Assembly (NCBI GenBank): GCA_965200795.1
Contig: CBDAVB010000001.1
Span: 228,433 to 292,432, forward strand
Source of the DNA: Parashewanella sp965200795
GTDB taxonomy: Bacteria > Pseudomonadota > Gammaproteobacteria > Enterobacterales > Shewanellaceae
Direction: 5' to 3'
Length of the DNA stretch: 64,000 bases
This document shows, one piece after another, positions 38,301 to 46,526 of the stretch. Made by a program: the position numbers and the translations under genes. A model generated the notes under the pieces. The model made no database searches and was not told the DNA's origin. It saw only the letters and a list, made by a program, of their open reading frames with translations. How positions within the stretch are numbered: position 1 is the stretch's first letter; the number at the start of each line of letters is the position of its first letter.

Positions 38301-39451
38301 TTAGCGGCCGCGTTTTCAATAAATAACGCTAATACCCGCTCGGTGACTTTCCTGTTTTTGGCCGCGGCGCATACGCCGAGCAAAGCGCTATAAATTTTGG
38401 TCGTTGCTGTTAATCCGAATCGCGCCAGCAGGCTCGGTCGCTCATTATCACCAAAAACAAGTCGCACGGCGCTGCCGATATCCTGATATGACTCGAATGC
38501 GGTGAGCAAACAAACACAGGCTATTTCATTCGGTAGCGGATGACGCCGAACTCCCGTTGTTTTATTAGCGGCTGTGTTTTCAATAAACAAGGCTAATACC
38601 CGCTCGGTGACCTCCTTGTTTTTGGCCGCGGCGCATACGCCGAGCAAGGCGCTGTAAACCGGGATGCCCGCGTCTTCTTCCGTTAACCGCCATTGCCTGA
38701 GCAGGCTCGGCCGCCCGTTACAATCAAAAACCATAAGTTCGGCGGAATTAATGTCTTTAATTATTTTATAGGCAGTTAACATACAGATGAAGGTGCAGGC
38801 GTCAGGTGCTACATTATGCTCTCTCATCATGCTTAACGTATTGTCTAACTCCGATCTCAGCGATTGCGTTCGGCAGCAGTCATTTGCTTTAGTGATGTAG
38901 GCATTAAACAGTCTTGCGTCTAATTGTGATACTTTGCCTGCCTCAGAAGATATCTTACTCAGATTTTCCATTAATCTTAATGCGTCACTCATATTATCGC
39001 AGCGCTCGATGTTCGCCATGGTGACGCGGATGACATCTCCGATTTTTTTCGGATTTTCTTTATTATTAAACTGACTTATTATTTTCAGATTGCAGGGAGA
39101 GGCATTTTGTGAGGCGTAACCCGGGCGGCGAAAGTGATTTTGTGAGAAAAGCACTGAAGCTGACTCCGCAAGATTCGATTTTGTCTCGCTTTCAGCCGAA
39201 AAAGGTCGGCGGCCGGGTCTTACGGGGCGACGGTAATCCTCATGACGCCCGGCGCTGATCCGGTCTTCCGGTTGAGTAAAAAAAGATCGGTGGCAACTCT
39301 TAGTTGTTTCAACCGATGCCGGACTGGTATCCCGTTCTGACGAAAATTGACCGCTTTTTCCCGCGCCTGTTTTTTCCCCCGCGGCGTGTTTTTTTTGCGC
39401 CGCGCCGGGGTCAAATGGCGCGTCAGATTTTTTTTCGATATGAAAAGACAT
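35393..39451 (-). CDS. PPR-like repeat protein with C-terminal SMR-like domain (3), 11 near-identical double repeats
   Basis: 1352 aa. Residues 1-140 are basic and disordered, with no similarity to the N-terminus of the other two. The centre has a leading motif (HNVAPDACTFICMLTAYK) and then 11 copies of an 88-residue double PPR-like unit, recognised by IYxALLGVCAAxKNKxVTERVLALF, then PxPDEIxCVCLLTAFxSYQD and SAVRLVFGDNxRxSLL. The last 95 residues are SMR-like: NTLNFH, a helix VPFEFAKALYEYHL, then IITGYNSGDKLKSQF and NPANPGMIL. The double unit has the same layout as in the 28298 and 32020 proteins, so the three are homologous. A sequence-specific RNA-binding or cutting protein is the family-based expectation; no partner is evident. 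Confidence 0.8.
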   Translation of the reverse strand: MSFHIEKKSDAPFDPGAAQKKHAAGEKTGAGKSGQFSSERDTSPASVETTKSCHRSFFTQPEDRISAGRHEDYRRPVRPGRRPFSAESETKSNLAESASVLFSQNHFRRPGYASQNASPCNLKIISQFNNKENPKKIGDVIRVTMANIERCDNMSDALRLMENLSKISSEAGKVSQLDARLFNAYITKANDCCRTQSLRSELDNTLSMMREHNVAPDACTFICMLTAYKIIKDINSAELMVFDCNGRPSLLRQWRLTEEDAGIPVYSALLGVCAAAKNKEVTERVLALFIENTAANKTTGVRRHPLPNEIACVCLLTAFESYQDIGSAVRLVFGDNERPSLLARFGLTATTKIYSALLGVCAAAKNRKVTERVLALFIENAAANKRAGTQLAPVPNERASVCLLTAFASYQDITSAVRLVLGGNGESSLLRQWQLTANIRIYNALLGVCAAARNKGVTERVLELFITNVADNKKKGAQRHPLPNEITCVGLLTAFASYQDINSAVCLVLFCYGGRLSLIRQWGVTATVKIYNALLGVCAATRNKDVTERVLELFIRNVSDNKKDGSRRHPMPDEITCVCLLTAFESYQDIGSASRLVFSGNERLSLLRQWGLTATVKIYNALLGVCAAAKNKDVTERVLALFIKNVADNKKEAARRRPVPDEIACVCLLTAFASYQDIGSASRLVFSDNGRLSLLRQWGVTATVKIYNALLGVCAATRSKEVTERVLALFIKNSAGNKKERAQRHPLPDEIACICLLTAFESYQDIVSAVRLVFGDNEQPSLLAQFGLTATTKIYSALLGVCAAARNKDVTERVLALFITNAAENKKEGNRCHPLPDEKTGTRLLTAFASYQDIDSAARLVFGDDGRPSLLEQWGVTADITIYNALLGVCAATRSKEVTERVLALFIKNSADNKKERAQRHPLPNEIVCVCLLTAFESYQDIDSAVRLVFGDNGRQSLLEQWGLTATIKIYCALLGLCAATKNKDVTERVLALLSKNVAANNSEKAQRYPLPDEIVCVCLLTAFESYQDIDSAVRLVFGDNGRQSLLEQWGLTATIKIYCALLGLCAATKNKDVTERVLALLTKNAAANNREKAQRYPVPDERTCTCLLTAFASYQDIDSAVRLVFGDDGRPSLLEQWGLTADNEIYSALLGICAAAGNKKVTERVLALFIRNAAADNEAQAQALPVPDEIACIRLLMAFASYQDTESAQRLVFGDGQRQSYLSRWRLTPGSDIYAYWALVDSDNFAQRIEELTDRNICHQSLGLIHNTLNFHSNCIFNNGFEDTPKGVPFEFAKALYEYHLNRNQSGNSINIITGYNSGDKLKSQFISYFREKGVNVRSNPANPGMILTGT
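35770..38717 (-). repeat. Eleven tandem 264-bp in-frame repeats
   Basis: The period is 264 bp (88 codons). For example, AGGCTAATACCCGCTCGGTG occurs at 36211 and 36475, and the same block recurs through the array. Adjacent units near 36160-36690 are almost identical at DNA level, indicating recent amplification or gene conversion. Array edges are approximate. Confidence 0.88.
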
Positions 39452-39790
39452 AAAAAATTGAACCTTCAGGCCGCGCTTTTGAGTGAGAAACGAAGGCGTG
39501 TTTTCACGGGGGCTGGAAACTGCGGTGTGTTTAAGATCTTTACACTATATCGGCATAACACCGTACAATGTGTTAATTCGGTCACAATCAGGATAAGTCA
39601 AATCAATGGGTGTTTTTTCGTAAGGATTAATTTTTCCCTTTTGGCTCCGGCCTATTTAAGGACAGTTCCTTAAGGTCGCCGCCAACTGCTTTTTCTGGGA
39701 TAATGCCGGGTAATGGTGCAATGCCGGTAACGGATACGCATTGGTTAGAAAGCAAAAAGTAACAAATCAGAAATTAAATAAGGTAGGTAA
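39452..39790. other. Gap upstream of the carboxylesterase
   Basis: 339 bp. It holds a fragment of a PR-C terminus (GGACAGTTCCTTA at 39660-39672). Otherwise nothing recognisable; the promoters of the divergent genes on either side must lie here. Confidence 0.45.
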
Positions 39791-40468
39791 ATGTCGTTGA
39801 CTCCAGAACAAGCCGTTATCGTTGAACCGAATATTCCGGCTGAGTCTTGTGTAATATGGTTGCACGGACTTGGTGATTCCGGCGCGGGTTTCGCGCCGGT
39901 CGTACCAATGCTCGGGTTACCTGATGATCATAATGTAAGATTTATTTTCCCGCATGCTCCTGAGCAAGCGGTAACCGTCAATGGCGGTTTTGTGATGCGT
40001 GCCTGGTATGACATAAAAAGCACGGATTTGCTTGACAGGGCTGACATGTCAGGTGTTGAGGCATCTGAAATTATGGTTAAAGCTATCATTCAAGATCAGA
40101 TTGACAGCGGAATTCCGGCACAAAAAATTGTGTTAGCCGGTTTTAGCCAAGGTGGTGTGATGAGTTTATTCACCGGTTTGCGTTATCAGAAAAAGCTGGC
40201 CGGAATTATGGCGTTGTCTTGCTACTTACCGCAAGGTGACGCCTTACCGGAAGGTGTCACAGACGCAAATAAAGATACCCCTGTGCTTCAGCATCATGGA
40301 GAGCAGGATCCCGTTGTTCCGGTTGCCGCCGGAAAAATGGCGCATAAGGCACTGTCGGACGCGGGTTATAACTCAGTCTGGAAGAGTTTTGCTATGCCTC
40401 ACTCTGTGTTACCGCGGCAACTGGCTGAAATCGGTCAGTGGCTGAGTAAACGGTTGCTGAGCAATTAA
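39791..40468 (+). CDS. Carboxylesterase / acyl-protein thioesterase-like hydrolase
   Basis: 225 aa alpha/beta hydrolase of the phospholipase/carboxylesterase (LYPLA-like) family. The oxyanion-hole motif WLHGLGDSG is at residues 23-31, the nucleophile Ser119 in GFSQGG, Asp173 in GEQDPVVP and His204 in MPHSV complete the triad, and PHAPEQAVTVNGG is the family's conserved middle motif. Length and layout match gammaproteobacterial carboxylesterases, which act on short-chain esters in the cytoplasm. Start ATG 39791 follows AAGGTAGG. Two overlapping rho-independent terminators follow, so it is a single-gene transcription unit. Confidence 0.93.
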   Translation: MSLTPEQAVIVEPNIPAESCVIWLHGLGDSGAGFAPVVPMLGLPDDHNVRFIFPHAPEQAVTVNGGFVMRAWYDIKSTDLLDRADMSGVEASEIMVKAIIQDQIDSGIPAQKIVLAGFSQGGVMSLFTGLRYQKKLAGIMALSCYLPQGDALPEGVTDANKDTPVLQHHGEQDPVVPVAAGKMAHKALSDAGYNSVWKSFAMPHSVLPRQLAEIGQWLSKRLLSN

Positions 40469-40521
40469 CTGATGCCAGAAACGCTTGTTGCATCTTGTTT
40501 TTTTTATAAAACAATATTGTG

Positions 40522-40554
40522 ATAATTTATTCCGGCAATAAATTATTTTTTTTT
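40522..40554 (+). terminator. Rho-independent terminator after the carboxylesterase
   Basis: ATAATTTAT (40522-40530) pairs perfectly with ATAAATTAT (40538-40546) around a 7-base loop, followed by eight Ts. Confidence 0.88.
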
Positions 40555-40591
40555 AAGCGCTTAGAGCTGAAACTCTCTGGGCGCTTTTTCT
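40555..40591 (+). terminator. Second hairpin terminator, back to back with the first
   Basis: AAGCGC (40555-40560) pairs with GCGCTT (40581-40586), with an inner AGAG/CTCT pairing, then TTTTCTT. Confidence 0.7.
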
Positions 40592-40851
40592 TATTTTATA
40601 AAATCCGTGACGTAAATAAGTTAAATGTTTTTTATTTGAAATAAAAAATAAAAAATAAAATATTAAAAATAATAACTTATGTCACATTTATTTCCTATTT
40701 TAATAACAAAGCCCTTGTAACTTCTGATATGATCCGCGCCGATGAATGGCACATAACATAATAATTCTTTTAAAAAAGAAACCGTGCTTAAAAAATTCAT
40801 TTAATAAATGCTGAAAGAATTCAGTGATATAAAATCAAGGGGTTGATTAAA
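40592..40851. other. AT-rich leader of the nucleotidase gene
   Basis: 260 bp, with A/T homopolymers at 40620-40690. TATGAT near 40728 could be a -10 box, but I see no matching -35. Confidence 0.35.
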
Positions 40852-42615
40852 ATGAATAATAAGCTAGTAAAAGGCCTGCTGGCCACCGCCGTATTGGCCG
40901 CGTTAACCGGTTGTGGCAGCGATAACAACAATAATTCAGAACCGGCGCCGGCACCCGCGCCGGTAACCTGCGCTGAAGCGGGCGATGCCTGCGTTAAATT
41001 CACCGTTCTTCACACCAATGACAACCACGGCCGTTTCTGGGAAAACAAACATGGCGAGTACGGTATGGCGGCTCGTAAGACACTTATTGACCAGATCCGC
41101 GCTGAAGTAAGACGTGACGGCGGTGAAACTATTCTGTTATCCGGCGGTGACATTAATACCGGAGTGCCGGAGTCTGATTTACAAGACGCTGAGCCGGATT
41201 TCCTTGGTATGAACGCTATCGGTTACAGCGCGATGGCAGTAGGTAATCACGAGTTTGACAATCCGCTGGAAACACTTGAGATGCAGCGTGAACTTGCCGA
41301 TTTCCCGATGCTGGCGGCAAACATCTATAAAAAAGAAGAGGGTAAATTAGTTCGTTATTTCGACCCTTACAAGGTATTTGAAGTTAACGGTTTAAAAATC
41401 GCCGTTGTTGGTTTAACCACTAAAGATACTGAGATTCTCGGTAACCCTCAATTCATCAGTGAGCTTACGTTTACCGATCCCGCTGATGAAATGAAAAAGG
41501 TAATTGAAGAAATCAGAGCTAATGAAGAAGCGGATTTAATCTTTGCCGCTACTCATATGGGGCACTTCAAAGACGGTGAGCATGGTTCAAACGCTCCGGG
41601 TGATGTTAAATTAGCGCTCGCGCAAGAAGCCGGTGCTCTGGCGGCGGTTATCGGCGGTCACTCGCAAAACCCGGTTTGTATGGAAAACTACGGTGACTAC
41701 AAACCGGGCGAAGCCTGTACGCCGGATCAGCAAAACGGCACTTACATCATGCAAGCCCATGAGTGGGGCAAGTATGTCGGCCGCGCCGACTTTGAATACT
41801 TTAACGGTGAGTTACGGTTAGCGGGTTATAACCTCGTTCCGGTTAACTTAAAAGTAAAAGACTCTAACGGTAACCGTGTTCCGGTCGGCGATATTATCGC
41901 TCCGGATCTGGCGCTGAGAGATGAGCTGAAAGTCTATCAAGATAAAGGTCAAGAGCTTTTAGATGAAGAAATTGCCGAGATTTCAGAAGCCCTGGAAGGT
42001 GATCGTAAAGTGGTACGCTACCGGCAGACAAACTTAGGTCACTTGATCGCCAGCGCACAAAAAGACGCGCAAGATACCGATTTCGCGGTGTTAAACTCAG
42101 GTGGTGTGCGTGAGTCGATTGAAGGCCCTGATGTCACTTACCGTGATGTGTTATCGGTTCAGCCTTTCGGCAACGAGGTTTATAAAGTGACGATGAAAGG
42201 CTCTGATATCATTAAGTACCTTAACACGGTCGCGACTAAGCAAGTGGGCGCCGGTGCGTATGCGCAGCTTATCGACTTAAACATGGCTGTTGATTGCGCG
42301 GCGGGTGAGGTGACCATTTCTCAAATCAACGGTGAGGAATTCTCGGCTGACAACCGCTATACGTTCACGGTTCCGAGCTATAACGCCGCGGGCGGTGACG
42401 GTTACCCTGATTTAGTCAGTGGTGCTGAATTCCCTGATGCTTTAGTTGACTCAAGCTTGAAATTAGTTGACGAGAAAGCTTTGAAAGATTTCTTCGAAAA
42501 AGAAGCTGAAGCAGGCGTTATTGATGTATCAAAATTTGCTCCGGTCGCGGGTAAAATCGAATATCAGAACACTGAAGATGAAAATGCTTACGGCTGTAAA
42601 GTAAGTGCTGAGTAA
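40852..42615 (+). CDS. UshA-like 5'-nucleotidase / UDP-sugar hydrolase lipoprotein
   Basis: 587 aa from ATG 40852, with AAGGGG nine bases upstream; a TTG at 40843 overlaps that site. A lipoprotein signal peptide ends in LTGC (Cys21), followed by GSDNNNN and a PAPAPAPV linker, so the protein should be anchored in an envelope membrane facing the periplasm or outside. The metallophosphoesterase domain shows HTNDNHGRF, SGGDINTG, GNHEFD, THMGH and GGHSQNP. The C-terminal 5'-nucleotidase domain shows NLGHLIASAQ, NSGGVRESI and YNAAGGDGYP. Expected role: hydrolysis of extracellular nucleotides to nucleosides and phosphate. Close to UshA in architecture, but E. coli UshA is soluble and periplasmic, so I leave the symbol blank. 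Confidence 0.9.
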   Translation: MNNKLVKGLLATAVLAALTGCGSDNNNNSEPAPAPAPVTCAEAGDACVKFTVLHTNDNHGRFWENKHGEYGMAARKTLIDQIRAEVRRDGGETILLSGGDINTGVPESDLQDAEPDFLGMNAIGYSAMAVGNHEFDNPLETLEMQRELADFPMLAANIYKKEEGKLVRYFDPYKVFEVNGLKIAVVGLTTKDTEILGNPQFISELTFTDPADEMKKVIEEIRANEEADLIFAATHMGHFKDGEHGSNAPGDVKLALAQEAGALAAVIGGHSQNPVCMENYGDYKPGEACTPDQQNGTYIMQAHEWGKYVGRADFEYFNGELRLAGYNLVPVNLKVKDSNGNRVPVGDIIAPDLALRDELKVYQDKGQELLDEEIAEISEALEGDRKVVRYRQTNLGHLIASAQKDAQDTDFAVLNSGGVRESIEGPDVTYRDVLSVQPFGNEVYKVTMKGSDIIKYLNTVATKQVGAGAYAQLIDLNMAVDCAAGEVTISQINGEEFSADNRYTFTVPSYNAAGGDGYPDLVSGAEFPDALVDSSLKLVDEKALKDFFEKEAEAGVIDVSKFAPVAGKIEYQNTEDENAYGCKVSAE

Positions 42616-42640
42616 GATTTAAATTACCCGGTATTACCGG

Positions 42641-42669
42641 GAGGCCGCACAGCCACGCGGCCTCTTTTT
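42641..42669. terminator. Bidirectional terminator between convergent genes
   Basis: GAGGCCGC (42641-42648) pairs with GCGGCCTC (42657-42664), then TTTTT. It lies 25 bp after the nucleotidase stop and overlaps the last codon of the convergent solenoid-kinase gene, so it can serve both strands. Confidence 0.88.
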
Positions 42670-45600
42670 AATCTTCATCAGCTTGCCAGTTAAATATTTC
42701 AACGAGTGTCAGATCCTCGGGTAAACAATATTTAACAGGGTTGTCCAAAAATGATATAACTTGCTTTTGATATGTTGTTTTCACGTATTTTTTTATAACT
42801 TTTTCGACTATAAGCCGATGCTCCGGAGGTATACTGTGTTTGTTAATATGACCCAAGGTGAAGGACATGTTTTTCGGCCTATTTACTGCTCGGTCTGACG
42901 ACGGATACCTTAGCTCTACCTGCTCGGTATCATCTAGGTAATATTTCGAATTCTGGCTGAATTCCCTGGGTGCTTTGGGTACCTCATAAATCCGGTTATC
43001 TAGTACTGACAGCATGGTTAAACACATACTGTATCTGTCAGCGGCCAGCAACCACTCCGGTCCCTCTGATAAGCGCTTTTTCAGCAGATCATGGGTGATA
43101 TACCGGCTGGTTCCGCAATATTTATCCTTAATTCCGACAACTTTATGAGATAGTGTATTACCGTTTTTAATGACATTTATCCGGCATAAATCGTCTAAAT
43201 CAATAATTGTTAACTTAGGCGTTGATAATTTGACCTTCTTGGCTTTGCCGTTTTCAATTAGATAATTAAATTCTTTATATAAGATATTACTAGGTTTCAG
43301 ATCCCGAAAATAAAAACCGTGCTGATGTGCCAGATCTATGGTTTCACATAAGGAACGAAGTTGTGAAATGTCATCAATCAGTTTGCCGTTTTTCAGGAGG
43401 TTACTTAAGTCAGTGCCCGCGTCCGCCGCTATCATTTCTCCGTCCGCAATCCATATACCTAATGTTCCCGGACAAATGGCACACTTTTCGGCGGGTATTT
43501 TTGATGTTCTCATTAACTCAAAGAGCTCTATCTGGGCGGGGGTATAATTTTCGGTCACAGGTTTGGGTTTTTTTACGTAATTATTAGTTTTTTTATCCCA
43601 GACTTTTATTTCTGACAACAGAGAAATATATTTACCGTCAGAGCTGGTGACTTTTTTGTGAGCGCCTGATGTTTCAGGAACCTCCCGTGATACCGCTTCT
43701 GACGGTGATCTCATCGGCGGATGGATTGATTCATTACAGTGATAATAAGTTGTGTCATTATTTTTCGTTACTAAGCGGGCGTTAGATCTGACCCGGTCAC
43801 GGAGTATCTGTCTGTGATTTTTATATTCTCTTTTAATGATGCCTGCCGCTGAAGCGTATGTGAGTGGCTTTGCCTTGGCTGAAGCCGATTGCGGGACGGG
43901 AGCAGATAGCATCGATAAGTTTTTACAGATTTCAGAGGCAGAACCGCTAGCTATCGCGTCAAGAAATGCTTTTTGTTGTTTTTCAGAATCAGAATCAGAC
44001 TCAGACTCAGAGAAACGGGTCAGCCGCGCTATGGTTTTTTTACATTCAGATTCCCCCGTATTTCGCCATTCAACCAGTAAAGACGGCATTTTTGAATGAG
44101 CGGCGTTTTGCCGGATAAATAACGCGGCGTCCTGGTATGACTCATTCTTACAAATTGAGGTCAGTAACGCGGCAAGATACTCAACGGGGAGATAATACAT
44201 TAACTGGCGAGTTTTTGATTGATCCAAGGCTTTATACACAAGATAAGTCTCTGCAGGATTATGACGTGAAACCCAGAAGTCAACCTGAAGTTTTATCGTC
44301 CAGTTTACCCAGTTTACCGATGGTTTAATATAATCCGGGAGAATGCGGGAGGCGATCTTTTTCCAGTCATGATGATCAAGACTGTCTCTGAGTACCATTA
44401 AACGTTCAGCCGGGAAAGACAACAGCGCATCGGCGCCAATGCGGTTGCCGTAATGTTGTACTATAGACTCGAAGCGAGTATCGTCGATTTTTTCATGTAT
44501 CGCTTTGATGACCGCCGGGTCTATCCTCTCAGCTTGAAAAATGCTGGCTATAAAGGAACAGAACCAACCAGAGGCTTTTTTAGCGATGTAATCTTTGGGC
44601 AGTATGTCGCACCAAAACTCGATATTATTCTCATTACACAGCTTATAATCAGTGATGATATTATCCCAAAATTCATCAGTGAGCGTATATGAAAATATAC
44701 GAGCCACTACAGGCGAAAATTTTACAATTAAGGCTGCTGTTTCTCTTTCATTTAAGTGTCCGCATTTGTGTTTTAAAAAAGAAACCAATTTTTCCTCGTT
44801 GTCCGCGAGTATTTGGGTTAACCGTACAAAAAATGACAGATGGTTTTTATTTTCTTGTTTCGAGAACATCTCTGAGACAAAAGAAGGTTGAATTTTAACA
44901 AGTAAATTTTCGGCTAAGTCCCGGGACATCATTTTGAATATATTTTCTAAACATGATTCGGGAAACCACTCTAAAATTGTGAGGTCGTATTTTTTTGATA
45001 ACTTTTCCAATAACGCCGGTTGGTCTTCTGTTATAAAGTGGCATAGGAAATTGGTTTTTTGCGCGGCAGACTTCGATTGCAGCCAATTATAAATAAATTC
45101 ATGGTCGATAGAATCGGCCAATGCTAACTGATAATTATTTTCCAGTGCCTGTGTCAATAATTGACGGCGATCATATGATGACAATTTTTGTAATATCTTT
45201 TTCCATTTTATATTAAGCTCAGATTCACTTGACGATGATGCTGTCAGGTCAGCCAGTAGCGTTAAAGCCGAATCAACGGACTGAATGATGCACATATCAT
45301 CTTTTTCGATTTCACACAGCTCGCCACTGGCGTTTAAAAGTGCCTGAACGATGTTTACCGCGCCGGTTACGTCCAGAACTAAAAGTAATTTTTGACTTTG
45401 GTCGTGATCAATTGATTTGAGCCAGCAGCCGATGAGTGCAGGCTTTATCTCTGCTGCATTATTAAAAAATGTCGGTTTCTTACGGGAATAATAAGAATAG
45501 AGCCAGTTTCTTACCTGACTGTTTTTTAATGAGTTTAAGTAGTTAAGCCTGATGTTTGGTAAATCTAACGGTTTGTATTGGTTTATATATCTGATGTGCT

Positions 45601-46189
45601 TATCCTGTTCTGAACGATAAAGCTCACATAAAACCGTTAAATAAGATTCCGTATTTGACCAATTGTTCAGTGTGAGTAAAGCGCGTATTTGTTCATCGGA
45701 TTTACTGAACAAACTATTGATGAGTTTTCGGGCGGGCAATAACTCCAGTATTCTCATAGAATCTTTTTGTTCTTTACCGCGTGCTGATATCGCCTTGCAG
45801 ATAAAATAGTCAACATCCGAATCAGAGAGTTTATCAAGCGCTTCTCTGGCATAATGATTGACGCCGCCAGGTAAAGACAATAAAGTGACAAATTGCTCTT
45901 GGCTGACTTTTCGGCATTGATATAATCCCGAGAGTAACTGACAAGCGACGGAAGACGGTTCGACTTGCCCGTTACTCATGTGCAAATCGCTACTCATAAA
46001 AAAGCCGTACTTTTTAATCATTATCGCACCGGACTGAAGCTGCAATCTATATTTTTGATGTGTTCCGTTGAGCTTAAAAGTGACATTGACGCTGCTTCCT
46101 GAAAAGAACTGATCCATATCCATTGTATCGAAAGCTCGTTGAATGGCGGAATGTTGAGAAGTCGTATCATTATTCAGTAGTTCAGTCAT
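42668..46189 (-). CDS. Alpha-solenoid protein with C-terminal protein-kinase-like domain (1)
   Basis: 1173 aa. The N-terminal module (YRLQLQSGAIMIKKYG, about 47-62) belongs with that of the other giant proteins. Residues about 80-750 are helical repeats. A Ser/Asp-rich linker (SESESDSDSEKQQK) leads into a kinase domain covering about the last 320 residues. It has YFRDLKPSN with catalytic Asp963 and Asn968, the metal-binding DFG equivalent IDLDD at Asp997, and CGTSRYI as the activation-segment end. A clear glycine-rich loop and VAIK lysine are not obvious; IKVWDKK is a candidate. The catalytic set looks intact, so an active Ser/Thr kinase is likely. C-terminal QVISFLDNP and EIFNW recur in the 48203 gene. 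No signal peptide. A host-directed kinase is inference. Confidence 0.82.
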   Translation of the reverse strand: MTELLNNDTTSQHSAIQRAFDTMDMDQFFSGSSVNVTFKLNGTHQKYRLQLQSGAIMIKKYGFFMSSDLHMSNGQVEPSSVACQLLSGLYQCRKVSQEQFVTLLSLPGGVNHYAREALDKLSDSDVDYFICKAISARGKEQKDSMRILELLPARKLINSLFSKSDEQIRALLTLNNWSNTESYLTVLCELYRSEQDKHIRYINQYKPLDLPNIRLNYLNSLKNSQVRNWLYSYYSRKKPTFFNNAAEIKPALIGCWLKSIDHDQSQKLLLVLDVTGAVNIVQALLNASGELCEIEKDDMCIIQSVDSALTLLADLTASSSSESELNIKWKKILQKLSSYDRRQLLTQALENNYQLALADSIDHEFIYNWLQSKSAAQKTNFLCHFITEDQPALLEKLSKKYDLTILEWFPESCLENIFKMMSRDLAENLLVKIQPSFVSEMFSKQENKNHLSFFVRLTQILADNEEKLVSFLKHKCGHLNERETAALIVKFSPVVARIFSYTLTDEFWDNIITDYKLCNENNIEFWCDILPKDYIAKKASGWFCSFIASIFQAERIDPAVIKAIHEKIDDTRFESIVQHYGNRIGADALLSFPAERLMVLRDSLDHHDWKKIASRILPDYIKPSVNWVNWTIKLQVDFWVSRHNPAETYLVYKALDQSKTRQLMYYLPVEYLAALLTSICKNESYQDAALFIRQNAAHSKMPSLLVEWRNTGESECKKTIARLTRFSESESDSDSEKQQKAFLDAIASGSASEICKNLSMLSAPVPQSASAKAKPLTYASAAGIIKREYKNHRQILRDRVRSNARLVTKNNDTTYYHCNESIHPPMRSPSEAVSREVPETSGAHKKVTSSDGKYISLLSEIKVWDKKTNNYVKKPKPVTENYTPAQIELFELMRTSKIPAEKCAICPGTLGIWIADGEMIAADAGTDLSNLLKNGKLIDDISQLRSLCETIDLAHQHGFYFRDLKPSNILYKEFNYLIENGKAKKVKLSTPKLTIIDLDDLCRINVIKNGNTLSHKVVGIKDKYCGTSRYITHDLLKKRLSEGPEWLLAADRYSMCLTMLSVLDNRIYEVPKAPREFSQNSKYYLDDTEQVELRYPSSDRAVNRPKNMSFTLGHINKHSIPPEHRLIVEKVIKKYVKTTYQKQVISFLDNPVKYCLPEDLTLVEIFNWQADED

Positions 46190-46526
46190 ATTTAAAGGTC
46201 AATCAAATTTTATCGCTGTTAATAAGTATCCAGAATATAAGTTGTTTCACTTTTCTGGCGCCTGTCTTTACCGCACTACAGCGTTGCAACTTCGGTTACA
46301 TAGCTACGGCTACGCGCCTTGTGTTACACCAAATCTGAACCCCAAAATTCTGAAAAAACTTATCGTCAGATACTTAGTCAAGTACTTAAAGACTTATGAT
46401 ACTTGAACGAGCATCGCGGTGAATGTGAGTATATCTTAAGGATTGAATAATATTGCGCACATTAACGATATTTAATAAGCTGATAAGATAAACAGTCGTA
46501 TTTTAAAAATCCTCAATTCAAGGCTA
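46190..46526. other. Gap containing a PR-B element
   Basis: 337 bp between divergent genes. PR-B occupies 46223-46375, only 33 bp upstream of the solenoid-kinase start codon. 46376-46526 is the aidB leader, with no clear promoter boxes. Confidence 0.5.
46223..46375. repeat. PR-B element (full-length, diverged copy)
   Basis: About 153 bp, left AAGTATCCAGAATATAAG, right CTTATCGTCAGATACTT. The interior has GCCTGTCTTTACCGCACTAC and GGTTACATAGCTACGGCTA. Confidence 0.7.

Noticed and set aside
39347..39673. 108-codon plus-strand frame upstream of the carboxylesterase
   Set aside because: Overlaps the start of the minus-strand PPR gene and a repeat fragment; composition is not protein-like.
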